This document shows, piece after piece, positions 4,769-11,207 of a DNA stretch of 11,207 bases. The DNA is from 13-2-20CM-68-14 sp036378475 (lineage in GTDB: Bacteria > Actinomycetota > Thermoleophilia > Gaiellales > Gaiellaceae): NCBI GenBank assembly GCA_036378475.1, contig DASUWJ010000154.1, forward strand, positions 1 to 11,207, read 5' to 3'. The number at the start of each line of letters is the position of its first letter. The stretch's first letter is position 1. The position numbers were made by a program, and so were the translations under genes. Under the pieces are notes generated by a model. That model was not told the DNA's origin. It ran no database searches and saw only the letters and a program-made list of their open reading frames with translations.

Positions 4769-7586
4769 GCGGTCGGGCGCGGCGGCGCTGCCTGCGGCGC
4801 TCGCGCTTGGCCTCCGACGCGGCCGAGGCCGTGCTCGGCTGGAGCTCTCCCAGCGAGGGCGCGGGCTCGGCGGCCGCCGCCTGCTCGGCCTGCTCGAGCA
4901 CCGCCGTGCCCGGGTCGAGCGCGGGCGCGCGTCCCCAGAGACGCCTGGGGCCGCGCCGCGCCGGGGTGCCGCCGTCCCCGGCGGGGGCCTCGGGCAGGTC
5001 GTCGAGGCCCTTCCGGCGCGCGAAGTCGGGCTCGCGCTCCTTGAGGATCGTCAGCAGCGGCGCGGCGATGAAGATCGAGGAGTAGGCACCCGAGGTGATC
5101 CCGACGAGGAGGGCGAAGGCGAAGTCCTTCAGCGTGGCACCGCCGAAGATCAAGAGCGAGGCGATCGGCAGCAGCGTGATCACGGTCGTCGCGAGCGAGC
5201 GGCGGATCGTCTCCCAGAGCGAGACGTTGGCGACCGTCGCGAAGGACGAGCGCCGCATCAGCGGCACGTTCTCGCGGATCCGGTCGAAGATGATGATCGT
5301 GTCGTAGATCGAGTAGCCGAGCACGGTCAGGACGGCCGCTACGGTGGCATTCGAGACCTCCCGACCGGTGAGCGAGTAGACGCCGACCGTGATCACGATG
5401 TCGTGCATCAGCGCCACGATCACCGGCCCCGCGAACTTGAAGTCGAACCTGATCGCGATGTAGAGCACGATCAGGAGCAGGGAGACGATGATCGCGACGA
5501 TCGCCGCGCGTGCGATCTGCCGGCCGAAGCTGGCGGAGACGTTCGTCACCTGCAGGGAGAGGTTCTGGCCGTTCTGGCCGTAGCGCGCGGTCAGGTCGTT
5601 GCCGAGCTTCGTCTGGTTCGCCTGCGTCAGCGACTTCATCCGCATCTGGAAGTTCTTGTAGTCCTCGCTTCCGTAGAGCTTGCCCCGGCCCTGGATGATC
5701 GCGTCCGGCTGGCCGATCGTCTTGGCCTGATTGCGAACGTCCGTCAGGGAGACCGGCTTGGCGGTCGCGAAGGTGACCTGCGTGCCGCCCTTGAAGTCGA
5801 TGCCGAGGTTGAGGCCGCGCGTCGCGAGCGAGCCGATCCCGATCGCGATGATCACACCCGAGATCGCGAACCAGAGGTAGCGCCTGCGCATGAAGTCGAT
5901 CTGCAGCCACTTCGCCGACTGCTGGCCGGCGGCACCCATGAACCGCGGCTTGTCGAACCAGGAGAAGCCCGACAGCAGACCGAGCATCGCGCGCGTGGCC
6001 GCGACCGCGGTGATCAGCGAGATCACCGTCCCGATCATCAGCATCAGCGCGAAGCCCTTCACCTCCGCGCTCGCGACCGCGAACAGCACCATCGCCGTGA
6101 TCACGGTGACGACGTTCGCGTCGATGATCGTGTGGAAGCCTTTCGCGTAGCCGGCCGCGATCGCCGCCCGCACGGACTTGCCGGCGCGCACCTCTTCCTT
6201 GATCCGTTCGAAGATGACGACGTTCGCGTCCGCGGCCACGCCGATCGTCAGGATCAGCCCCGCGAAGCCGGGGAGGGTCAGGGTGACGTTGAAGATCAGG
6301 ATCGCGGCATAGAGGAACGCCGCGTAGATGCCGAGCCCGATCACGGCCACGACGCCGAGGAAGCGGTACAGAACGAGCAGGAAGAGCGCCACGATCAGCA
6401 GGCCGATCAGCGCCGCGATCTTCGCCTGGTTGAGCGAGTCCTTGCCGAGCGTCGCCGAGACGTCGGTGCGCTCGATCTGGACGAAGTTGACCGGCAACGC
6501 CCCCGTTTGCAGCACGAGTGCGAGGTCCTTCGCCTCGCCGATCGAGCCGATGCCGCTGATCTCGGCGTTGCCCGTGATCCCGCCCGCGAGATCGGACTTC
6601 GTGTAGTCGATCTCCGGGAAGGAGCGGATCTCGCGGTCGAGCACGATCGCGAAGTGCTGCGGGATGCGGAGCCTCTGCCCGCGGCTGTACTCGGTCGAGG
6701 TGACCTGCTGGAACTTGTGCGAGCCGGAGCCCGTGAACTGCATCAGAACGACGGGGGCGTTCGTCGTCGGGTCGAAGTCCTGGCGGGTACCCGAGAGCTG
6801 CAGGTCGGACCCCGTCATCTGCGGTACCCCCTTGACGCCCGGGATCGTCTCCTTGTTCTTGTCGTGGAGGACGAGGTAGTAGTAGTTCTCGCCGGCCGGC
6901 GGCGGGCCGACCGTGTTGCCGCTCGAAGGGGAGTTCCCCGGGCAGACCTGTTCGGTCGAGGAGCAGGTGATGATCAGCGTGTTGTGCGGCACGCCGAGGA
7001 CGGTGTAGGGCGGCCTCAGCCTCGCCCCCTTGGCGAACTGGATCGCCGCCTGCCTCGTGTCGGCGGGCCCGGCCGGTTTCGTCTTCGAGCGACCGAAGGC
7101 GTAGAAGGCGTCGGGGGAGCCCTGGCTCGCCTGCGACTTGACGCCGAGCAGGAGCGCGTAGAGGTCGGTCGTCTCGACCGGGTTGCCCGAGACGCTGATC
7201 GAGGGCCCGGTCAGCGAGGTCTCGAGGTCGTAGAGCTCGAGCTGGGCGGTCTTGCCGATGATCGCCGCCGCCCGGCCCGGATCGTGCACGCCGGCGAGCT
7301 CGATCACGATCTGGTCCTTGCCCTGCTTGCGGATCTCCGGCGAGGCGACGCCGAGCTTGTCGACACGGGAGCGCATGATCGAGACCGACCGGTCGAGCGC
7401 CGAGGGATCGAGTTTCTGGCCCCTGGGTGGCTCCGCCTTGAGCACGACCTCGAGCCCGCCCTGCAGATCGAGGCCGAGCGTCAGCTTCTTGTGCGCCGGC
7501 GAGCCGGGAATCGCAAGCAGCGCAACCCCCGCCAAAACGGCGAGGATCACGGCGACGATGATCAGGTGCGAACGGCGATTGGTCAT
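4752..7586 (-). CDS. secDF: Fused protein translocase subunit SecDF
   Basis: A 944-aa single polypeptide. The SecD half (1 to about 545) has TM1 at 8-26, GLDLQGG (38-44), a large extracytoplasmic region including an insert (about 120-270) with Cys208 and Cys215, then five TMs with the proton-path motif GVAADANVVIFERIKEE (449-465). The SecF half (about 567-850) has GIDFKGG (595-601) and GYSIYDTIIIFDRIREN (757-773). By family, SecDF uses the proton gradient to pull secreted proteins out of the SecYEG channel. An unusual cytoplasmic tail of roughly 90 residues (855-944) is Ala/Pro-rich and ends in a very basic stretch (KRERRRQRRRARPHGRSR). It lies 18 bases after yajC, its usual partner. The ATG at 7586 has no clear ribosome site, but homology to the TM1 start supports it. 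Confidence 0.97.
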   Translation of the reverse strand: MTNRRSHLIIVAVILAVLAGVALLAIPGSPAHKKLTLGLDLQGGLEVVLKAEPPRGQKLDPSALDRSVSIMRSRVDKLGVASPEIRKQGKDQIVIELAGVHDPGRAAAIIGKTAQLELYDLETSLTGPSISVSGNPVETTDLYALLLGVKSQASQGSPDAFYAFGRSKTKPAGPADTRQAAIQFAKGARLRPPYTVLGVPHNTLIITCSSTEQVCPGNSPSSGNTVGPPPAGENYYYLVLHDKNKETIPGVKGVPQMTGSDLQLSGTRQDFDPTTNAPVVLMQFTGSGSHKFQQVTSTEYSRGQRLRIPQHFAIVLDREIRSFPEIDYTKSDLAGGITGNAEISGIGSIGEAKDLALVLQTGALPVNFVQIERTDVSATLGKDSLNQAKIAALIGLLIVALFLLVLYRFLGVVAVIGLGIYAAFLYAAILIFNVTLTLPGFAGLILTIGVAADANVVIFERIKEEVRAGKSVRAAIAAGYAKGFHTIIDANVVTVITAMVLFAVASAEVKGFALMLMIGTVISLITAVAATRAMLGLLSGFSWFDKPRFMGAAGQQSAKWLQIDFMRRRYLWFAISGVIIAIGIGSLATRGLNLGIDFKGGTQVTFATAKPVSLTDVRNQAKTIGQPDAIIQGRGKLYGSEDYKNFQMRMKSLTQANQTKLGNDLTARYGQNGQNLSLQVTNVSASFGRQIARAAIVAIIVSLLLIVLYIAIRFDFKFAGPVIVALMHDIVITVGVYSLTGREVSNATVAAVLTVLGYSIYDTIIIFDRIRENVPLMRRSSFATVANVSLWETIRRSLATTVITLLPIASLLIFGGATLKDFAFALLVGITSGAYSSIFIAAPLLTILKEREPDFARRKGLDDLPEAPAGDGGTPARRGPRRLWGRAPALDPGTAVLEQAEQAAAAEPAPSLGELQPSTASAASEAKRERRRQRRRARPHGRSR

Positions 7587-7604
7587 TCGCGCAGGGACGA
7601 AAGC

Positions 7605-7907
7605 TTAGCTTTCGCCGCCTTCGGTCTGAACCATTTCATCCCGCTCGGCGGGGTCCTCGGGCGAGACGACGCCGGCGACCGCGCGGCGGTCGAGCCGTAC
7701 GCGGACGCCGGGCGCGATCTCGATCGTGAGCACGCTTTCGTCCAGCTGCTTCACGTAGCCGTGCAGACCGCCGGCCGTGATGATCTCGTCGTCGACGTGC
7801 AGCGTGTCCTGCATCTGGAGCTGCTGGACCTGACGCCGGCGCTGCGGCCGCAGCACGAGTAGCCAGATCAGGGCGAAGACGGCGATGATCACGATCAGGT
7901 AGCCCAT
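7605..7907 (-). CDS. yajC: Preprotein translocase subunit YajC
   Basis: A 100-aa protein with one N-terminal membrane helix (2-19, YLIVIIAVFALIWLLVL) followed by the family signature RPQRRRQ (20-26) and a small cytoplasmic domain. That domain includes the typical sequence DEIITAGGLHGYVKQLDES (40-58) and ends in an acidic tail. By family, YajC associates with SecDF in the holo-translocon. The ATG at 7905-7907 is chosen because AGGAGG precedes it; the same frame stays open much further upstream (to 8588), but that portion lies wholly inside tgt and is Arg-rich shadow. The start overlaps the end of tgt by 13 bases. Confidence 0.95.
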   Translation of the reverse strand: MGYLIVIIAVFALIWLLVLRPQRRRQVQQLQMQDTLHVDDEIITAGGLHGYVKQLDESVLTIEIAPGVRVRLDRRAVAGVVSPEDPAERDEMVQTEGGES

Positions 7908-9010
7908 GCGGCCTCCTCGAGGCGGGCGAGCGCCTCGCGCTTGTACGCGGCGAACACGCCCCCTTCGATCGCGCGGCGTGCTCCTTCGGTCAGTTCGAGC
8001 AGGAATCGTAGGTTGTGCACGCTCAACAGGCGCAGGCCGAGCAGCTCCTGCTGGTTGACGAGGTGGCGGATGTAGGCGCGCGAGAAACGCGTGCAGGCAG
8101 GACACTCGCAGCCCTCCTGGAGCGGAGCCGGATCGCGCGCATGGCGGGCGTTCTTCAGGTTCAGGCGTCCTTCCCAGGTCAGCGCGGTGCCCGTCCGCCC
8201 GAGCCGGGTCGGCAGCACGCAATCGAACATGTCGATCCCGCGCTCGATCACCTCCAGGATGCCCTCCGGGTCGCCGATCCCCATGAAGTAGCGGGGCTGG
8301 TCGGCCGGAAGCAGCGCCGCCGCCCAGCCGACGGTCTCGAACATCAACTCGCGGTCTTCGCCGATCGCGAGGCCGCCCAGGGCGTAGCCGTCGAACTCGA
8401 GCGCGGTCAGCTCCTCCAGCGAGCGGGTGCGAAGCTCCTCGTCGGTGCCGCCCTGCGCGATCCCGAATAGGAGCTGGCCCGGAGCACGCTCGGCAGCCCG
8501 TTGCCGTCTCGCCCAGCCGGTCGTCAGGCGAACGGCTTCGGCGAGGGCCGGGCGCCCCGCGTCGGCGGGCGGGCAGACGTCCAGGCACATGGCCACGTCC
8601 GAGCCGAGCCGTGCTTGGATTCGCGCCACCGACTCGGGCGTGAAACGCGCCTGCTCGCCGTCGTAGACGGAGCGGAAGGTGACGCCCTCATCGCTTGCGG
8701 CCAGGATCGTGTGGCGAAGCGAGAAGACCTGGAAGCCGCCCGAGTCGGTCAGGATCGGGCCGTTCCAGCCCATGAAGCCGTGCAGGCCGCCGAGTTCGGC
8801 GATCGAGTCCTCCCCCGGGCGGAAGTGGAGGTGGTAGCTGTTGCCGAGCACGATCCGCGCGCCGAAAGCGCGCAGCTCGTCCGGATCGACCGCCTTCACG
8901 GTCGCCTTCGTTCCGACCGGCATGAAGGCAGGTGTCGGTACTTCCCCGTGCGGTGTCGCGAGGACGCCGGCCCGGGCGCTGCCGTCACGGGCCGCGAGCT
9001 CGAAACTCAT
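7895..9010 (-). CDS. tgt: tRNA-guanine transglycosylase (preQ1 exchanging)
   Basis: A 371-aa enzyme of normal bacterial length. By family it swaps guanine-34 for preQ1 in the anticodons of tRNAs for Asp, Asn, His and Tyr, an early tRNA step of queuosine formation. Visible signatures are TDSGGFQVFS (88-97, general base Asp89), GIAQGG (183-188), LGGLAIGE (211-218) and FDCVLPTRLGRTGTALT (262-278) with nucleophile Asp263. The zinc site is Cys301, Cys303, Cys306 (CECPAC) plus His332. The spacing from Asp263 to Cys301 (38) and from Cys306 to His332 (26) matches the Zymomonas mobilis enzyme. The ATG at 9008-9010 overlaps the stop of the upstream 99-aa gene by 4 bases (ATGA), and its 3' end overlaps yajC. 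All catalytic residues are present, so it should be active. Confidence 0.97.
   Translation of the reverse strand: MSFELAARDGSARAGVLATPHGEVPTPAFMPVGTKATVKAVDPDELRAFGARIVLGNSYHLHFRPGEDSIAELGGLHGFMGWNGPILTDSGGFQVFSLRHTILAASDEGVTFRSVYDGEQARFTPESVARIQARLGSDVAMCLDVCPPADAGRPALAEAVRLTTGWARRQRAAERAPGQLLFGIAQGGTDEELRTRSLEELTALEFDGYALGGLAIGEDRELMFETVGWAAALLPADQPRYFMGIGDPEGILEVIERGIDMFDCVLPTRLGRTGTALTWEGRLNLKNARHARDPAPLQEGCECPACTRFSRAYIRHLVNQQELLGLRLLSVHNLRFLLELTEGARRAIEGGVFAAYKREALARLEEAAWAT
7912..7917 (-). promoter_or_regulatory. Strong Shine-Dalgarno for yajC (AGGAGG on - strand)
   Basis: CCTCCT on the + strand reads AGGAGG on the - strand, 4 bases before the yajC ATG and inside the last codons of tgt. 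It decides the yajC start against the long in-frame upstream extension and gives the translocon part of the operon its own efficient translation entry. Confidence 0.7.
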
Positions 9011-9306
9011 GCCGCGGCCGCCTCGAGAAACCAGGCGCTGACCCGTGCGCCGACGTCAGCGTCCTCGGCGTCGTTGGCCGGCTCGCCGTGCTCGGCACGC
9101 ATCCGGCGCAGCTCCTTTGCGAGCGCGCCGGCGCTCGCGCGGCTGCCGAGGAGGGTCGCGATCCGCGTCGCATCCCCGCCTCGCGCAGGCGGCCAGGCCT
9201 CGGCGAGGAGCGTCGCGAGCTCGCGCTCGCCACGCTCGTGCCAGAAGTACCGCCACCCGCGTGCATCGGTTGGGCTCACGGGCGCCAGTATGCGCGCGGG
9301 TCGCAC
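9007..9306 (-). CDS. Small protein of unknown function between queA and tgt
   Basis: Up to 99 aa from a GTG at 9304-9306; a second GTG at 9277-9279 would give 90 aa, and no clear ribosome site favours either. The stop overlaps the tgt ATG in an ATGA, so it is translated just ahead of tgt and probably coupled to it. The sequence is soluble and mostly helical: an aromatic block GWRYFWHERGERELATLLAE (17-36), Ala-rich helices around 46-73, an acidic linker (78-85) and a final hydrophobic helix (VSAWFLEAAAA). There is no signal peptide, TM segment, zinc motif or recognised domain. Position suggests a role linked to queuosine modification or a lineage-specific passenger. I do not recognise the family. 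Confidence 0.7.
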   Translation of the reverse strand: MRPARILAPVSPTDARGWRYFWHERGERELATLLAEAWPPARGGDATRIATLLGSRASAGALAKELRRMRAEHGEPANDAEDADVGARVSAWFLEAAAA

Positions 9307-9369
9307 AACGAGGCAGTCCGAGCGCGTGCCCGCAGGCTCAGACGAATCCTGCCGCGTGCTCGCGCGCCC

Positions 9370-10305
9370 TCAGCGGAGCAGCATCGCGTCGCCGAAGGAG
9401 TAGAAGCGGTAGCGCTCCTCGATCGCGTGCCGGTAGAGGCGCCGCGTCTCCTCGATCCCCGCGAAGGCCATCACGAGCGCGAGCAGCGTCGAGCGCGGCA
9501 GGTGGAAGTTCGTCAGCAGCGAGTCGACCCGACGAAACTCGAACCCGGGCGTGATGAAGAGGCCGGTCCGGCCCTCGAGCGGCGCGCCGCGCGCGAGCGA
9601 CTCCAGGACGCGCACGGGGGTGGTGCCGACCGCGAGCACGCGGCGCGCCGCCCGAATGCGCTGCCAGGCCTCAGGCGTCGCGTGGTAGCGCTCGCTGCGC
9701 AGCTCGTGCTCAGCCAGGTCCTCGGCCGCCACGGGCCGGAAGGTGTCGAGGCCGACATGGAGCGTGATCCGCTCGACCTCGAACGCGGCGAGGAGCTCGG
9801 GCGTGAAGTGGAGGCCCGCTGTCGGCGCGGCCGCCGAGCCTGCCTCCGCGGCATAGACGGTCTGGTAGCGCTCGGGATCGGCCAGCGGCGCCGTGATGTA
9901 GGGCGGTAGCGGCATCTCACCCGCGGGCTCGCCCTCCAGGCGAAGCAGCCAGCGTCCCTCGCCAAGCGGCTCGATCAGCTCTACCGGCCCGTAGCGTCTT
10001 CCTGCCCGCAGTCGCCGCGTCGGGCGCGCGAGCCCTTCCCACAAGCCGTCGTCTCCCACCCGTTCGAGCAAGAGCACCTCGCCGCGAGGGCGCTCGATCC
10101 GGATCCGAGCCGGCAGCACGCGTGTGTCGTTGACGACGACGAGCTCGCCCGGCTCGAGCTCCGCGGCAAGCTCGGAGAAGCGCCGGTGCCGGATCTCGCC
10201 ACTCGCGCGCTCGTAGACGAGCAGGCGCGAGCGGTCGCGGGGCTCGAGCGGGCGCTGTGCGACGAGCTGCGGCGGCAGCTCGTAGTCGAGCTCAGACAGC
10301 TTCAT
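9370..10305 (-). CDS. queA: S-adenosylmethionine:tRNA ribosyltransferase-isomerase QueA
   Basis: A 311-aa enzyme. By family it moves the ribosyl part of SAM onto preQ1-modified tRNA, making epoxyqueuosine; it acts after Tgt. Recognisable blocks are LSELDYELPPQLVAQRPLEP (3-22), LVVVNDTRVLPARI (55-68), MPLPPYI (131-137), YQTVYA (147-152), APTAGLHFTPELL (160-172), TLHVGLDTFRPV (181-192) and TNFHLPRSTLLALVMAFAG (265-283). It is somewhat shorter than the common 340-350 aa, with trimmed loops but all main motifs kept. It is the first gene of the long - strand run; 63 bases separate it from the 99-aa gene. Its ATG is 27 bases from the divergent + strand gene, across a palindrome. There is no queG/queH homologue in the window for the final reduction to queuosine. 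Confidence 0.97.
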   Translation of the reverse strand: MKLSELDYELPPQLVAQRPLEPRDRSRLLVYERASGEIRHRRFSELAAELEPGELVVVNDTRVLPARIRIERPRGEVLLLERVGDDGLWEGLARPTRRLRAGRRYGPVELIEPLGEGRWLLRLEGEPAGEMPLPPYITAPLADPERYQTVYAAEAGSAAAPTAGLHFTPELLAAFEVERITLHVGLDTFRPVAAEDLAEHELRSERYHATPEAWQRIRAARRVLAVGTTPVRVLESLARGAPLEGRTGLFITPGFEFRRVDSLLTNFHLPRSTLLALVMAFAGIEETRRLYRHAIEERYRFYSFGDAMLLR

Positions 10306-10313
10306 CCGACCCG

Positions 10314-10325
10314 AACGCTAGCGTT
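10314..10325. promoter_or_regulatory. Perfect 12-bp palindrome between divergent queA and the helical-protein gene
   Basis: AACGCTAGCGTT is a perfect palindrome within the 27-base gap (10306-10332) separating the two divergent start codons. The gap is too small to hold two full promoters, so promoter parts must lie in the 5' coding ends or transcripts must enter from outside. Bound protein here would affect translation starts or transcription of both genes. The evidence is symmetry and position only. Confidence 0.4.
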
Positions 10326-10332
10326 GCGAGCC

Positions 10333-10782
10333 ATGAATCCAGGCGCGATCGAACGGGCGAACGAGCGACTGCGGCAGGCTGCCGAGAGCAGGATCGAGCC
10401 GGCCGTCGTCGAGGCAGCCCTCGAGCGGGCCCGCGACCAGGTCGAGGCCCTCGCCGAGACGGCGGCGCTGCTCCAAACGACGCTCCCCGACCGGGTCGGC
10501 GACGCGGTTCAGGAAGGCCTGCGGACACAGGTGCTGCCGGTCGCGAAGCACCTGGCGGAGGTGCGCGGGCTCTCGGCCCAGCTCGTCCGGCGGCTCGAGC
10601 GGCTCGAGGGCGATCTGCTCGGCGAGCGGCATGCGCGTGTCGACGACCTGGCGCTCCTGATCGACCTGATCAGCTCGGGGTGGCGGGGAGTCGACGAGCG
10701 GCTCGCACGTCTCGAGAAGACGCTCGGAGCCGACGAGGGAGCGATCATCTACAGGATCGAAGAGCGCCGCACCGGCTCGTAG
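10333..10782 (+). CDS. Helical coiled-coil protein of unknown function
   Basis: A 149-aa protein from the ATG at 10333. The frame is open further upstream (to 10186), but that part runs through queA and is rejected. Nearly the whole chain is predicted helix with heptad-like Leu/Ala/Val spacing: IERANERLRQAAESRIEPAV (6-25), an Ala/Leu helix (26-50), then LSAQLVRRLERLEGDL (80-95). A distinctive C-terminal block follows, RVDDLALLIDLISSGWRGVD (102-121), then ERLARLEKTL and a short tail. No signal peptide or membrane helix is visible. No good ribosome site precedes the ATG. The gene overlaps the 3' end of the kinase gene by 34 bases on the opposite strand. The family is not recognised; the coding call rests on sensible protein composition compared with the Arg/Pro-rich shadow frames. 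Confidence 0.7.
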   Translation: MNPGAIERANERLRQAAESRIEPAVVEAALERARDQVEALAETAALLQTTLPDRVGDAVQEGLRTQVLPVAKHLAEVRGLSAQLVRRLERLEGDLLGERHARVDDLALLIDLISSGWRGVDERLARLEKTLGADEGAIIYRIEERRTGS

Positions 10783-11207
10783 CTCCGGACCGGGAGAACG
10801 AGCTCGAAGCGACTGCCCTTCCCCGGCGTCGTCTCGAGCGCGATCTCGCCGCCGAGCGCCGCTGCCAGCTCGTTCGCGATCGCGAGCCCGAGTCCCGTGC
10901 CGCCGCCGTCGCGCGACCAGAATGGCCGAAAGATGCGCTCGCGCTCCTCGAGCGAGATCCCGGGCCCGCTGTCTCCGACCGCGACGCGAACCGTGCCGTT
11001 CACCTTCGTCAAGCCGAGGTCGATCCGACCGCCGTCCGGGGTCCAGCGAAACGCGTTCGCGAGCAGGTTCGAGATCACCTGCAGGACCCGGTCACCGTCC
11101 GTCTCGATCACCGGCGCCGCCGAGACGAGCCGGCGGTAGTCGATCCCGCGGCGGCGGGCCTCCTCGCCGAAGGCCGAGTAGGCCCGGTCGACGAGCCGGA
11201 CCATGTC
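10749..11207 (-). CDS. Sensor histidine kinase, C-terminal ATPase domain (5' end outside window)
   Basis: The frame is open through the right edge (the last codon in the window, 11205-11207, is Asp), so only about 152 C-terminal residues are seen. They form a HATPase_c domain: N box NLLANAF, G1 box DSGPGIS, F box FRPF and G2 box GTGLGLAIA, followed by GGEIALETTPGKGSRFELVLP. By family this domain binds ATP and phosphorylates a His in the dimerisation domain, which lies outside the window with any sensor or membrane part. The layout of the boxes is that of an ordinary, active class I kinase. It ends tail to tail with the + strand helical gene, overlapping it by 34 bases. Its partner regulator is not visible; the response regulator at 1305-1976 is not adjacent and lacks the acceptor Asp. 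Confidence 0.92.
   Translation of the reverse strand, partial: DMVRLVDRAYSAFGEEARRRGIDYRRLVSAAPVIETDGDRVLQVISNLLANAFRWTPDGGRIDLGLTKVNGTVRVAVGDSGPGISLEERERIFRPFWSRDGGGTGLGLAIANELAAALGGEIALETTPGKGSRFELVLPVRSYEPVRRSSIL

Noticed and set aside
4572..7862. A 1096-codon open frame on the + strand opposite secDF
   Set aside because: It is antisense to the well-supported SecDF, 87-aa and YajC genes. Its product is a low-complexity Arg/Asp/Glu/Gly-rich chain with no recognisable domain, as expected when G+C-rich codons are read from the other strand.
7908..8588. In-frame upstream extension of yajC
   Set aside because: It lies inside tgt and is Arg-rich. AGGAGG plus the typical YajC membrane helix mark 7907 as the start.
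8501..9909. Long + strand frames opposite tgt and queA
   Set aside because: Their products are Arg/Ala/Gly-rich without domains, and both opposite genes have complete catalytic motifs.
10186..10332. 49-residue N-terminal extension of the + strand helical protein
   Set aside because: It would run antisense through the queA start. The residues do not continue the heptad pattern, and the ATG at 10333 gives a coherent protein.
1..11207. Insertion sequences, tRNA genes, rRNA genes or CRISPR arrays
   Set aside because: No transposase motifs, terminal repeats, regularly spaced repeats or tRNA-like cloverleaf were noticed on reading. A tRNAscan or repeat-finder run would be the decisive check.
1305..11207. 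The degenerate response regulator and the histidine kinase fragment as a cognate pair
   Set aside because: They are more than 8 kb apart with unrelated genes between, and the regulator lacks the Asp that the kinase would phosphorylate.

Overview
This is a chromosomal window from a very G+C-rich bacterium; by eye, third codon positions are almost all G or C. The fused secDF, GTG starts, weak Shine-Dalgarno sequences and dense overlapping genes suggest an actinobacterium. The combination with queA/tgt makes me lean towards a deep-branching Thermoleophilia-like lineage, but that is inference and no rRNA or marker search was possible. No mobile element, tRNA, rRNA or CRISPR array was seen, and no gap between genes exceeds about 100 bases.

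Layout. At the left edge, on the + strand, lie the C-terminal part of a sigma-70-family (ECF-like) factor (1-273) and an O6-alkylguanine-DNA alkyltransferase (ogt, 273-836) joined by a TGATG stop/start overlap. Next, behind its own well-formed promoter, is a small secreted coiled-coil protein (901-1296). It runs head-on into an OmpR-type response regulator on the - strand (1305-1976) whose receiver domain has lost its phosphoacceptor Asp.

From 10305 down to 2045 the - strand carries one long, nearly gapless run: queA, a 99-aa unknown, tgt, yajC, a fused secDF, an 87-aa coiled-coil protein with a UbiK-like C-terminus, a PlsC-type acyltransferase and an AarF/UbiB-family atypical kinase. The genes from the 99-aa unknown to plsC overlap their neighbours by 4 to 17 bases, except for an 18-base gap between yajC and secDF. 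The core queA-tgt-yajC-secD-secF order is widespread in bacteria (tRNA queuosine modification plus the Sec translocon accessory complex). The downstream addition of a UbiK-like protein, an acyltransferase and a UbiB-like kinase looks like a lipid or isoprenoid-quinone module.

At the right edge a + strand helical protein of unknown function (10333-10782) diverges from queA across only 27 bases, which contain a perfect 12-bp palindrome. Its 3' end overlaps, tail to tail, the 3' end of a sensor histidine kinase that continues beyond the window (10749-11207, - strand).

Most of the window is conserved housekeeping content. The points most worth following up are the degenerate receiver of the response regulator, the UbiK-like/PlsC/UbiB-like cluster, the unknown 99-aa gene between queA and tgt, the sigma-ogt coupling, and the promoter with an operator-like palindrome in front of the secreted protein. 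No clearly new multi-gene defence or mobile system was found.
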